A stretch of 64,000 nucleotides of DNA from Allolobophora icterica (taxonomy: Eukaryota; Annelida; Clitellata; Crassiclitellata; Lumbricidae). Within the stretch, counting starts at the first letter, position 1; each line of letters starts with the position of its first letter. Below are positions 23,711 through 49,750 of this stretch, piece by piece. Where the stretch lies: assembly GCA_963556255.1 (NCBI GenBank), contig OY744607.1, positions 51,945,712 to 52,009,711 of the forward strand. The letters run 5' to 3'. Below the pieces are notes generated by a model, which was not told the origin of the DNA, ran no database searches, and saw nothing but the letters and a program-made list of their open reading frames with translations. Both the position numbers and the translations under genes were made by a program.

Positions 23711-24254
23711 CACTCTACCTGCCATAATTGAAGAAAACTTTCGAAATCTGTCAAGAAATGTACTGGTAAACAAAATGGCCTCAATAATGACGTCATTCTA
23801 TATAAGGGTGAGTAAGTAAGCATTGGAGAGGCATATCTATGTGATAAGCCATGTGAAATAATTTGGGACCGGACTTCGGAGGATTGCCAACTATTTTATT
23901 AAATATTGTGTTTGAATATTTGTGATTATTTTTCGTTTTATTTGTCAAGGAATCGTATACCTTCCCAGTACATTCATAGGATTGGTAATAACTTCATTCA
24001 CGTCGTACAAATAAGTAAAAATTGAGACAACTTGCCCCTTCCTCCCCTACCTGATTGATCCCTTTTTCTCCCCGCATTGGGTTCCAGAGAATAGAATATT
24101 GAGTGGCGCCTCTTGCGTGCGAACTCTGGCTAGCCATAGCTCTATTATTAGTTAAAATTTCTCGGTATTGTGTCTTTGTTGCGAGTTTACGTTCTACCAT
24201 TAATGCTAATGTGGTTTCTTAGATTTCATTTTCGTTCCGTTTGTGAACTGATGG

Positions 24255-24775
24255 TTGGTTTTTAGGGTTATCCGCTAAGCGGCTCATCTCATTGGCCACC
24301 TTCATAAACTTGCATCTGTCTCTGCCTTTGTGCGTGATGTCCTTCACTGGCTCCCTGTTTCTCAGCGCATCTCCTATCGAGTTGCTTCACTTGTCTGCAT
24401 GGCGGTGCCTTCTTGGCTGTGCTCCATCCTACCTGTCTGATCTTTGTCTACCTGTCTGATCTTTGTCGACCTGTCTCTGACCTTGCAGCCCGTCGAACTC
24501 TCTGCTCTTCGGCAATGAGGGAGCTTTTGGTCCCGCGTGCTCGCACTACTAGGAAACAGTGTCGGGCCTTTTCGGTTGTGGGACCCTCCATCTTTAATGG
24601 CCTCCCTCTAGACTTGCGCTTGCTCCCACGGTTAAACTCGCCTGCTTTGTGTAAGTCCCTCAACTCACATTTCTTTAGCTGTGGCTGGGAGCGCCTCTGA
24701 GTAGGTATCTTGAAGAGGCCCTATATCAAATCTCAGAATGAATGCATGAATGAATTAATAGCAAAGCAGAATAGA
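24255..24775 (+). mobile_element. L2/CR1-type LINE, 3' fragment
   Basis: Degenerate frames read DVLHWLPVSQRISYRVASLV, then RELLVPRARTTRKQCRAFSV, VGPSIFNGLPLDLR and CGWERL-stop, the C-terminus of L2-type LINE proteins. It ends GTATCTTGAAGAGG...ATGAATGCATGAATGAAT, the same 3' tail as at 35615. The candidate first ENL/AF9 exon lies 10 bases further on. Confidence 0.75.
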
Positions 24776-24785
24776 GTGTTACAAA

Positions 24786-32034
<7,249 letters not shown>

Positions 32035-32054
<20 letters not shown>

Positions 32055-32576
32055 CTAAAAAGTTGCTAAACTTAAGTTTAACTAAATATTTTTAGTTAAG
32101 GATGAAGTTTAACTTTAAAAAATAGTTTAGTTAAAACCATAGTTTAACTAAGAAAATGTTAGTTGCTAACTAAAACGTTTATCTAAAAAAAAATCAGCAA
32201 TACGCAACTATTTTCCGCAATGAACATTGAACACTGTCAACAACTCAACGCGAAACTTATTGATTAACACTGCATGGTTTTATTATAAACAGCCTGTGTT
32301 TTCAAATTCATACTCTACTTACAGTACGCCTGTAACTGTTTGCTAGAATTGTACACATTGCATATTTTGAAGGTGAAATTGTCACTGACGCTCTGCATTA
32401 TTACAGTTCACTTAACCTCTGTTATTGTGAAAATGTTTGTGGTAAAAAGTTTGAAAAAAGTTGGAAAACTACTTTGCTTAGATTAAAAAAAATCAGTTGC
32501 CAACTTTAATTAAACTATTTTTTAGCTGGAAAATAGTTTTAGTTTAACTAAAAAAATAGTTTAGTGCACATCACTG
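32035..32576. mobile_element. hAT-type MITE inserted at the exon's Ser run
   Basis: 542 bases from CAGTGATGGGCA to TGCACATCACTG with a perfect 8-bp duplication ATTATCAC (32027-32034, 32577-32584). Inner arms are reiterated TAGTTTAACTAAAA motifs in inverted orientation. It supplies the in-frame stop TAA at 32052-32054. Confidence 0.9.
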
Positions 32577-33089
32577 ATTATCACAAGCATCGATGTACAA
32601 TATGTCACAACAACAGTAAAATTTACAACAAGGAAATGGATCTACTATTGCCATTAAATCTTCGACTACCCTTCGTTGTAATTACTAAAATTATTATTTC
32701 AGTATTTACATATAGCGACACGATATAATAAAATAGCAGCAATCGATGGCGGTAACTTCCGGTAAGGAGTTGTGTGTTGAGGAATTGCTCAAGGTCGTCA
32801 TACTCGAACCCGCACACTAAGCCACACTTTGCCCGAATGGGTGGACTTTCTAGTAATCGGCTAACGTGGCGCTATACAAATTAGATAGTTTTTCAGGTAA
32901 AATTCCGCAGATATGACTCGCAGAAGTATTTTTGCTTTCAATTACTATAAGGCTTAATTGTTGTTGTTATTCAATTATTTAATTACACTATGGCAATATA
33001 TTAGTCCTATGTGCGAATGGTTTTATAAGTTTATGTACACCAAAATGCGGTTCGCAATCGGTTTAATAAAGAATATTCTATTCTCCTTG

Positions 33090-35615
33090 GGTCACTATCC
33101 CCTATGGTCTCTCAAGGCTCTGTTCTCGCTCCTCTGCTCTTCATACTCTATACTTCGGACCTCGAAAGGATTTTACAACCGTTTTGGGTTTCATCCCACC
33201 AGTATGCGGATGACACCCAATCTCTTCTGCATGGTCCGGCCTCCTCTGCTGTCCAAATGGTTGAGCGCACCTTAGCAGCCTCCTCTGCTATGGATGCTGG
33301 GCTTTCTTCTAATCGCTTGCGGATCAACCCTGATAAAACTCAGCTTATCTGGCTCGGTGGTCGCCTCCAACTCAGCAAGATTGATTTTGAATCTCTTCAT
33401 CTCAGGTTTCCCCTCATTCAGTTCCCCCTCCTCTGTTCGTGACTTGGGGATTGTCTTAGGGACTGCCTTTGTCGATCCATCTACTCTGGCAGACGCATCG
33501 GTCTCTGATCTCTTCGACACCTATGAGATGTCTTTGACGAACCTTGTCAACACTGTCCTACCATCACGTCTGGCTACGATCCGTCGCTCTACACACCTTG
33601 TTTTGACGCCGAGTGTCGCTCTCTTCGGCGCCAGATCCGTCGCCTTGAGAGAGTCAACAGGCGCACAAAATCACCAGCAGATCACTCCAACTGGGTAAGG
33701 TTCGTTCATGAGATGCATCGTCGCTACAGGGAGAAGGAGCGCTTGTACTGGGAGTATAAGATGACCCACCACTCCAAGGAGCCCAGAAAACTCTGGACAA
33801 CTTTCAACGACCTTCTCGGCCGTTCCCGCTCAGAGCGTCGAACTGCTGCTCACCACTTCACTGCCAACGACTTCCTGGAATCTTTCATTGCAAAGGTACG
33901 CTCGATTCGTGAGGCCACAGCTGGCTCCTCTCAGCCGATGTTCCCTCCCACAGACTGCAGTCTCTCTGAGCTGAGCCCGATTTCTGCAGAGGAACTGCGA
34001 CGACTCATCCTGGCTTCACCTCCTAAAACCTGTTAGCTGGACCCCATACCGACGTTCCTCCTCCAGGAATTCGTGGACGTCCTCCTTCCTTTTATCACCG
34101 TCCTCTGCAACCGTTCTCTCCAAGAAGGTTCTCTTCCGTCGTCGCAAAAAAGATCCATTCTTGTTTCTGTTCTTAAACGAGATGGACTCGACCTGACTGT
34201 TCCAATTAACTTTAGGCCAATTGCGAATGTGTCATTTCTATCTTAGATCATAGAGACGATAGTAGCTCCTCAGCTTACCACTTATCTTGATAGGAACAAT
34301 CTGCTCCCAACCTTCCAGTCGGGGTTTCGTAAGGGTCACTCCACGGAAACGCTATTGGTACGCCTTCTCTCAGAAATGTATGGGGCGATAGATAGGTCGG
34401 AGGTCACCCTCCTAGCTTTGTTAGATGTTAGTGCCGCTTTCGACACTGTCGATCACGACATTCTTCTTGGTCGGCTTTCTGTCTCATTTGGTCTTTCTGG
34501 TGGTTTTCTTGGTTGGCATAGCTCCTTCCTCCGAGACCGTTTCTTCTCTCTAGTCTATGGGGCCACTAAGTCTGCATGGGTCCCTGCCCCGAATGGTTTG
34601 CCCCAGGGTTCCGTCCTGGGTCCACTTATTTATACTGCTAACCTTGGTCCCCTCCTGGCGGCAAGTGCAGTCCTGAGTCAGCCGTACGCGGATGACTTGC
34701 AGGCATATCTGCACTGTCCTGCCTCAGCAGCCATAACTGCGGTCCATACCATGAGCCGGGCTATCGAGGTCCTGGAGGCCTGGATGTCTTCCAACAGTTT
34801 GTGTCTGAATTCTGCTAAGACCCAGTTAATCTGGTTCGGCACACGGCAGCAGCTTGCCAAGATTGACTTGGAGGCCCGGGCCCTGGAGTTTCCATTGCTT
34901 ACTTTCTCATCTTCGGTCCGAGACCTTGGTGTCATACTGGACCAAGAGCTGACCTTTACGCAACACATAAACCTGCTTTGCCGTAGCTGTTACTATCAGC
35001 TGCGCCAGCTTAGAGTAGTCTCTCGCTCTCTAACCTCCACTGCCGCTTCCACACGTGTCCACTCATTTGTCGTATCTCGCCTTGACTATTGCATTACTCT
35101 CTACCTTGGTCTCCCAGCGGCTCGGATTGGGTGCTTGGACCGGGCCCTGCGCGCAGCGGCCCGCCTTATTGGTCGCATCCCGAGATTTGGCCATGTCATC
35201 GAGTACATGCGGGATGTTTTGCATTGGCTTCCTCTCCCGCAGCGTATTGCTTATCGGGTCTCTGCCCTAGTGTGGCGCTGCCTTGTGGGTGAGGCCCCCG
35301 TGTATATGCTAGAGCATTGCCGCTCCACCCTGAACATCCAGCGCCGTGGTTCCCTGCGCTCTTCTAAGCAGGCTTAGAAGGCTGAGCTTCTAGTTCCCCG
35401 CTCACGGACCGCCCTTAGGCAGCGCCATGATTTTTCCATCGCTGGCCCTGCAATCTGGAATGGGCTCCATGTAGCGCTTCGCTTGGTCCCAAGCACCCAT
35501 TCCGCCACATTTTATTCAAATCTCAAGACTGTACTCTTCCCGGGGTTGGGTCGGGAGTGCTTCTGAGTAGATAACCTTGAAGAGGCGCTATATAAATTCT
35601 CCATATGAATGAATG
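33090..35615 (+). mobile_element. L2/CR1-type LINE, decayed and chimeric
   Basis: A non-LTR retrotransposon with two joined parts. 33095-33450 is a reverse-transcriptase fragment (GSVLAPLLFILYTSDL, YADDTQ, then VRDLGIVLG). It then passes directly into the endonuclease-RT linker and a second, longer RT (33460-35563): LDVSAAFDTVDHDILL, PQGSVLGPL, YADDLQ, VRDLGVILD and WLPLPQRIAYRV. The frame 33713-35563 is broken by three in-frame TAG codons (34034, about 34243, 35375) but no frameshift. It ends GGCGCTATATAAATTCTCCA plus (TGAA)n, the L2-like 3' terminus. The endonuclease domain is missing. Confidence 0.85.
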
Positions 35616-36129
35616 ACTCACTGGTCCATTTAGTAAGGCTATACGAGACGGTCTTTCGGTTGATCGGCAGTCCGTGTAGTACAGTTCGGTAGAGAAGTGA
35701 GGGGAGAGGGAGGAACTTGAAGGAACAGAGGATTTTTCCAGAAGGCACATGTTTTGCCAAACTAGAGCGCAGATGTTCTACGCATAATAGGTTAGTTTAC
35801 AACATTCCAAAGAGGAATGTGTCATTCGACTAACTTCTCGACCTTTTTACAGTGTTCTGCAATGAAACGAAGATGATGAAGATAATTATGTGCCTTCAAC
35901 CAACCGAGATGTCAATGACTCGTTGCTGCCGACTTCGTTTTCTCAGTATCGGCCTATATGGAAGTTGTTTCGTCGAAACACTGGGACAATTATATTCGAC
36001 CTGTTCGGCCTAAAGATACGATATGATGTGCAAACGAAAATTGCGAAATTTCAGAAACAAATAACATGGCTATTTGGAATTCAAAAATTCCATTTATGGC
36101 TAATGGAAAAAATGTTGATGCCGTAGATT

Positions 36130-36730
36130 TAATGTCAAAAGTCTACGTAGCTTAGAATGCTAGGTAGGCACGTATTTCAGTAGGACAGGTCTTCCTCTAT
36201 ATAAGAAAGTATAAATCACGTATGTTTAAGTTACTTTTTTAGCGAAATTGCCCGCCGGAAGAGGCACCGCCGTCTCTGAATTGACTACAGTACACGTACG
36301 CTTGTTGAAGAAACTAGGCCCCCTGGTTAAGTCTACGTAGCTTAAGAATACTAGGTCTGAATGAAAACAAAAGTGAACGTCAGCTTAGGCTGTATAATTT
36401 TTATAGACTGAAAGAAGTTCAAAAGCCAAAAGAAACCCATATACTCAGCAGTTGGTTGCGCGGCTGACATTTCAAATTTGCAATTTGCTTAAACTGAAAC
36501 TAATGGCTCTTTCGTGTGAACAAATAAAATTATTAGCCCCCCCCCAGTTCTTTGTCCTGCAGTATTTCAACTCCAGTCGAGGGGGCCTGTAAGGGGGCCA
36601 CATGCTAAAGCATATTTAGCATATTGGTTAATCCGTCTCTGGGCCTCTGGTTAAGTCTACGTAGCTTAACAATGCAACGTAGACACTATATCGGTAGGGC
36701 AGGTCTTCCTCTATATAAAAATGAATTAAC
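36130..36730 (+). repeat. Three short direct repeats around AAGTCTACGTAGCTTA
   Basis: AAGTCTACGTAGCTTA occurs near 36138, 36330 and 36655; two copies are followed by AGGTCTTCCTCTATATAA. No gene is visible from 35.6 to 37.0 kb apart from these. Confidence 0.6.
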
Positions 36731-37076
36731 TTTAGATTTGAATTAGTTTGCATGTGATTATACAATTTGATGAAAATATATATCTGCATGCCGTTACAAA
36801 GTGCCTGCCACTATGCTTTTTAAAGCATTTTTTGTGCACAAAAAGGGTCAAGAAATTTTTAACCTCTTTTTTACCAGATCAGTTCAAAAGTGTATCCTCC
36901 CCTACCTGTCAAACAAGGTCGCCGCCTCTGGTCAAAGTATCCGATCCAGTAATATATGTAGTCCCTTATAGATCGTCAGATTTACCCAATTTAGGTGTAA
37001 TAAGTAGCCTACGTCGTTAGGGTTCGCATACGTTCGCAAGGGGGATAGGCAGGATGATGCTTAATGTAGTCGAGGG

Positions 37077-37731
37077 CAGTGGCGGCGATCTTGTCTGAGA
37101 GGTGGGGGGGGGGACAAAGTCGGCCTTGGTCTGGTTCATGACCTTCTTTTAGGAATTTATCGGTAAAAAAAATTTTTGGACCAGACATTCCACGAAAAGT
37201 TCTAAACTTTTCGCCAAGTCATCTCCCAAAAAAGTTGACGACCTTTATTTTATTTTATTTTTTTAGTCATTGACCTCTTTTGCTAGTCGATTGCTACCGC
37301 GAAAAAATTTATTTCTTTTACCATACATTCCACGAAAAGTCTTAACTTCTTCGCCAATTCATCTCCCACAAAAGTTTATGACCTTTTTTTTCTCCCACAA
37401 AAGTTTATGACCTTTTTTAGTCATTCGCCTCTTTTACAGCTTCTTAAGGGTCTCCCCTTACCTTTTTTATATTCTTCTCCCACAAAAATTCGAACACTTT
37501 TCTTACCAATTTCTTCTTACTTTCTCAGAATTTGGGGGGGACACTTCTGCTGATAAATTTCGTTTTTCCCTCGTCTGCTCAAAAAAGGCTATCAAAACCC
37601 TCACACGCAATTACATTTCATGGCCTTTTTTAGTCTTTCTTCAAAATTTGGGGTCAGATGTATGGCGTGTCCCCCACTCCTACAGGTGGGGGGTCCTGTC
37701 CCCCGTGACCCCCCCTAGATCGCCACCCATG
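37077..37731. mobile_element. hAT-type MITE, GGCGGCGATC family, full copy
   Basis: 655 bases from CAGTGGCGGCGATCTT to AGATCGCCACCCATG with a perfect 8-bp duplication GTCGAGGG (37069-37076, 37732-37739). Related to copies at 16180 and 25173. Confidence 0.85.
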
Positions 37732-38103
37732 GTCGAGGGGAGGGCGGGACGGGTCAGTTTCTGCTGGACATCTGGGCAGTTATGGACGCTCATTGAGGTA
37801 CCCATAAGCTCCAACCAGCATGCATAACATGATAAATACGCTGATTAATTGAAGGAACCTGCATGGACGTCGATGCAACGCGATACTTGAACGCATCGAC
37901 ATTAAGTTCATTAACTGGATCGAAATCCGTTGGTTGGTTCTACGTGTCCGTGGTAGGCTAGTAGGACGTGATGGGCGCCTTGATGGGCGCCTTGCATGGC
38001 TGCCGTGTACAGTTAAAATTCGACTCCTGTAATAACTTGTGATCATCCGTTCATACTGATTTGTAATCATACTGCGTAATTGTCAGTTTGAAGATATTAA
38101 ACG

Positions 38104-40030
<1,927 letters not shown>

Positions 40031-40035
40031 TTTTT

Positions 40036-40066
40036 ATTATTACTATTATTATGATTATTATTATTA

Positions 40067-40106
<40 letters not shown>

Positions 40107-41923
40107 TTATTTTTTTTAAACATCATTCGACAAGTTCTGGCCGCATGAAAGTTCCTATGAAGGCAACAGCATTGAAGCGTTGTATGGTGATTGACAACCG
40201 CTGGAGTAGATAACAAGTCTCCCTAGGGTCTCCGGTGGTTAAAGCTAAGTATCTCCCCAAGTCTTTTATAAGGGCCATTCCGTCGTCATTGATAGGGCCT
40301 AAGGTCTCGAAAGCTAGAGGGACAAAAAAGTGGTCGGCGCGAATCTGGCTGTACTTGTTGTTCTTTCTCGTGGCCGCTAGTTCCGCTGCTGCTCCTGATG
40401 TCGCGGACGTTGCATGAAGGTAAGAGGGCGCCACAGTGTCAGTTACGGTGACGTCCCATACAAGACTTCGTCCTCTGCGCCATGGTATCAGCGTAAGTCC
40501 GTCCGGTCGTCTCCCGTCCGTCCTCGACAGCCCAGGTGGTTCCTTGATATTAGGGACGCCCGCTCGAGATAGGCCTCGGCTTATCAAATCATTCAAAGCC
40601 GCATGTCTGGCGATTCTGCCAGGTCCTAGGTTGCACGACATCCCGTGTGACCCGTCCGCCGTCACCATTGCTCCACAGGGACATGCGTGCGGTTCGCATA
40701 TATTCGTCCCCAGTCTGAGGCCTACTGCAATTCTTACCGCCTCGTCATCCAATCGCAGCCCGCATGATGACACCGGTAGTGCGAACAGCCAGTCACTGGC
40801 GTGTGGTGCTGAGGCTGCTTTGAATCTTGCTTGGTGGTAAGCGTCGACCAGAGAGGCGTCCAATGAGTCCACCACTCTCTTCACGAGAGGACCATCCCAA
40901 TACGATTGTCTGTATGCTGCGTAATTATCTGAATGTGTGATTTGACTTTCGGCGTTCCATCGCTGTAACAACGTTTCAACGCGCGCGTCGGTGATGGATT
41001 GGTCGTAACCTAACATGGAAGACTGAAGGACGTGGGTGCCTGCAGCGGAAGCCAAGAAGGCAGGAAGCGCAAGCGAAGCGACCCGACGTATGCCCAGTCC
41101 TCCCGTCTTGACCGGTAAGGACGCTTGAAGCCATTGCATATCGGTAAGGTTAAGGTTGAGGATTGAGCACAAACCTTCCCTCTGTATTTCGTCATATTTG
41201 TCTAGTAGAGCATGTCCGCTGCAGGGGTGGGATCTTAGGGTGTGTAGTAGCTTTTGTGAACACAGTGAGCTTCTGAGGAGGACTAAGGCATCATGTTTTG
41301 CAATATTTTCCAGTCTTGAAAGCGCCAACGTCAGTTCCGAGCAGCGAAACTCCAGGCTTGCAGTTAGGGCCTCCTCGGACGACAGCGGTGCGCCAAGCAA
41401 ACAGGCCGCTTCCGGTGCGATAGCGGGAAAGTGTTGAAGGTTTGAAGGAACTTCCCCCTCTCCATGCGCGATATAACTTCGCATTTTGCGTAGTTGAGTT
41501 GCAGACCTAGCAATCCGCTCTCGTATTCCAGTGTTTTCACGTCCTCCGCCACAATAGAGGCCCTTCCTCCCAGAGACAAATCGTCCAGATATCCAAGCAC
41601 AAGCGATGACGATAATTTCTCAAGGATTGGTTGCAACGGCAGGCAAAACAGTAGCGGTCCCAACGGGTCGCCTTGTTGGGGACCGACTTGTGAGAGAATA
41701 GTATATTGTCCGAATTGTAGTATCGAAGCTTCAGCATAAGCAAGACGGATATATGATGTCAGTTCTGGCGCGATCTCATCCATCGAGGTGAGCATGCGGT
41801 CTCTGTGTAGGCTGTTGAAAGCATTGCTGAAGTCTAGCTTGATCAGGACCGAATCTGTAGGCATTTCTTCCAGAAATCGCCTAGCCGCGTGAACCGCGGC
41901 TTCCGTCCCTCCAGGTACACCAG

Positions 41924-41997
<74 letters not shown>

Positions 41998-42014
41998 TTT
42001 GCCCCAAGGTACAT
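40036..42014 (-). mobile_element. R2-like LINE with restriction-like endonuclease, 5' truncated
   Basis: A non-LTR retrotransposon. The RT has motif A LDFSNAFNSLHRDRML, motif B GPQQGDPLGPLLF and motif C YLDDLSLGG (41364-41970). C-terminal half (41484-40126): a CCHC-like HACPCGAM...HGMSC knuckle, then RRPDGLTLIPW...LVWDVTV, the PD-(D/E)XK arrangement of R2-type restriction-like endonucleases. One frameshift lies near 41470 (after KCEVIS). The 5' end stops in an ATT microsatellite (41926-41997). The 3' end has stop TGA at about 40125, a short A-rich UTR and an (AAT)n tail (40036-40110), so this copy has a natural 3' terminus. Confidence 0.8.
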
Positions 42015-42045
42015 ATGATCCCTCGGGGACTTAGATATTAGACTA
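42000..42045 (+). repeat. Dispersed GTACATATGATCCCTCGGGG repeat
   Basis: CCAAGGTACATATGATCCCT with CGGGGACTTA recurs in diverged form at 7398-7430 and 7520-7550 (each beside ATT runs) and in inverted form near 832. Confidence 0.5.
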
Positions 42046-42155
42046 TTTATTATTTCCGGAAAATCAGGCCTCGTCCTCCGCTGAAAGTGCCGCGAAAAGC
42101 GATGTCATTATAGCGCTGAATACAGATGGAAAGGCGCTTATTATTATCAGTTGTG

Positions 42156-42225
<70 letters not shown>

Positions 42226-42269
42226 TGGTAGTGGTAGTGGTAGTGGTAGTGGTAGTGGTAGTGGTAGTG

Positions 42270-42328
<59 letters not shown>
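42156..42328 (+). repeat. (AGT)n / (AGTGGT)n microsatellite
   Basis: AGT units with a central AGTGGT hexamer block. Confidence 0.99.
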
Positions 42329-42329
<1 letters not shown>

Positions 42330-42344
42330 ACGCCTAAGCAATGT

Positions 42345-42470
42345 AAGCATCAATCGATGGCGCTGAGCACTTGTGAGTGAAGGACATGTTCAAGGTCCCT
42401 ACACGGTAACCACCTCAGAGGAGAGGATCGAACCCGTTCTCTCTGCATTTCAAGGCCAGTGCGGAAAAGA
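42345..42470 (-). repeat. SINE family A copy
   Basis: CATCAATCGATGGCGCTGAG followed by AAGGTCCCTACACGGTAACC on the plus strand, i.e. a minus copy. Confidence 0.7.
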
Positions 42471-42842
42471 AAGTTGCGGAGGATTAGCAATCCGAAATAC
42501 ACGGCTGTACCAGGATCATTGGCCAACAGCAGTTGACTGACACCAGAAACAGTCTACGCCTCCAACGTATATATACTACCTATTGTAGTAGGCTTATTGT
42601 AGTAGGAAAGCGACGTCAACGGCCATAGCTGCCACTAAACACTGGTAACTACTAGGCCTATACTGACTATTGTAGTAACCTCCACCACTGCCCGTACTCT
42701 GGTAGTGCCAGTCCCAAGCCCTGCATGGGTAAGGAGGAGAGCGACGTCAAAGGCCTTTTATGCCGTAATATATCGTTAAACGCTGGAACTAGCATTCAGT
42801 ATATCAATTGAAGTTTATATGGTGCCTCTTCAACGTCTCTAC

Positions 42843-47849
<5,007 letters not shown>

Positions 47850-48925
47850 GTTTCTGTTTCGACCTTCTTCCTTCTTCAGAACACAGATTGAGTCTTATAC
47901 GACGTTTCACTTACTTACTAGGCCTATGTACAGCTGAGAGATTTGCGGAAGGGTATTTCCTTTCTCCCCCTTTCCCCGAATCTTCTTCTCCCTCCTTTTG
48001 CCCTTTTCTTCTTGTTATCCTCTCCGCGGGCAGCGACGCAGCCTGAAGAAACCCCGGACGCGTCGGACGGGATGCTACGATGTTCCAGGCTGCTGCAACA
48101 GGCGCTCCTTCCCCCTACCCCTCTTTCTCTCCGTCTGTCAGTCTCTACAAAGCATGCGCCAACGTTCTTAGCCGCTCCTGCCTTGTCTGAACGACGCGCC
48201 TGCCTTGGCGTGTATTCTTAGCGGAGCCGTTCCTTAAGCGAAGAACCATGCAATAATATAGGCCTACATTTAATATTTTGTAGAATTGGAACGAACGGCT
48301 TTCCTTTCATTGGAAGCCATTTGCAATCTTATCGAAACCGTTGGCATCTGCAGCCTACGCTCTCATCAGCAGGAGAGGCCTAAACGGGTCAAGGTTTAGG
48401 CAGCTTTAATAGTCGCTCTTTCTCTGTGTTGAGACCTAAGTCTGGCTTTTTACTGTAAATGTAAAATTTGTTAGCGCCACACAAAAGCCCCATCAGGGAG
48501 ACCAGTTTATTCGCCGACGCTATATCAAATCAAGTCCAGGTTGTTTGGCCAGTTTTAATCTGGAATTAAACACTTCAGGAAGAAACAGGAAGCTTATTAG
48601 GAAGAAAGATCTCTAGGTGGGCGATTTAGTGAAAGACTTGTCACCCATTCGCTTTGCTTTATACGAAGTGCAAGCCGATTTTCCCCCTACCGCAACATCA
48701 CCATGCCGCACTAACTTCTCATTCTCGACACTTCCCCGCTGTGGAGTTCGCACCCAAAGACACACTCGATCGATGCGCGAGGGGGTTGCTGGTGGCCCAC
48801 CCCGTAGGCAGACCTAACGTTTGCCCTAGGCCTTGTAGCCCACGCGGGAGACCTTCACGCGCGTAGGTTTCAGTAACTCGGATTGTGAAGTCTGATGTAA
48901 GCCGACAAATAGGAGGCGGGGATCT

Positions 48926-49483
48926 ATGATATATTATGTTCAGCCCACTGTATTACATGTACATTGCCAGCCCTGCAATGCCTTCATGCGAGTTGTTAGG
49001 TACACAGATCTAATGCTGCTCGCAGACGATGCTCCCTTTAAAATCTGCAGCGTAGGAACCGACCAGCGTCAGTTGGAATACTGGACCCACGTAGGCGCTA
49101 CGCGGATAAATATAACCCAGGCAGAGATCGAGGTGTCTGTGGAGTCAGACGATGCCTCCTCCTCCTCTGGAGGGTCTCTGCTGCCACGGCCTCAGATACC
49201 GCGTTGCATGGCGATGCCGTGGCACGACGCTGTGCACGCGTTTCGTTGTGAAATCGTGGCTGGTTTTAAGAAACACCTGTGGCTCTGTGGCCACGCTGAG
49301 ATCCGTGGTTTTTGGAATGTAGGTTCAGCGGGATATAGAATTAACCAGCGGAGGTGGGGTGGGGTGGATAGACCTACGGGTGGGAGCGAAATGTATGGGG
49401 AAAATGTAGATTCAATGGTACACAGAATTAACCGGTGGAATGGAAAGACTTATGGTGAGAAAGAATGTTTTGGGAAAATGTAG
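48926..49483 (+). other. Unrecognised 185-codon open frame
   Basis: Open from MIYYVQPTVLHVHCQPC; the last third is two diverged repeats (YRINQRRWGG / HRINRWNGK). No family is recognised and there is no splice or promoter support. May be chance or an old transposon. Confidence 0.15.
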
Positions 49484-49549
49484 ATTCAGTGGAGACATGT
49501 AGTTTTAAGTACTTTTAACCAGCGGGGATGGAATGACCTGGGGACAGGT

Positions 49550-49750
49550 TTAGTGGTTAGCGGCTGACTGTCAATCGAGAGGTTGAGGTTCAATTCCTGA
49601 CAGGGAAGGATAATTCGGTTCCACCTGCAACCGTAGCCAACTCAGATCAACGTGTACACTGGCCGTAAACTGGCCAAGATCAATTGGCGGTGGAGGTGTG
49701 CCCTCATATGCCGAGGCTAAGAAAATGAAGTCGCCAACACTTCATACGTT
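49550..49750 (+). repeat. SINE family B copy
   Basis: TTAGTGGTTAGCGGCTGACT (A box), GAGGTTCAATTCC (B box), ending CTCATATGCCGAGGCTAAGA. Confidence 0.8.

Larger units (their letters stand above)
22214..23888 (-). mobile_element. Merlin DNA transposon with nested MITE
   Basis: Terminal inverted repeats of about 37 bases are perfect by eye (GGCAATCCTCCGAAGTCCGG... at both ends) and are flanked by the 8-bp duplication AACTATTT (22206-22213, 23889-23896), the size typical of Merlin. The minus strand encodes a transposase related to bacterial IS1016/ISXO2. A 446-bp MITE splits it, so the present copy is inactive. Confidence 0.85.

Noticed and set aside
40235..40840. Plus-strand frames opposite the R2-like endonuclease
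   Set aside because: Shadow frames. The minus strand carries the recognisable CCHC and RPDG...WDVTV motifs.
48926..49483. A new 185-residue gene
   Set aside because: No family resemblance, repetitive C-terminal third and no transcript signals; kept only as a low-confidence frame.
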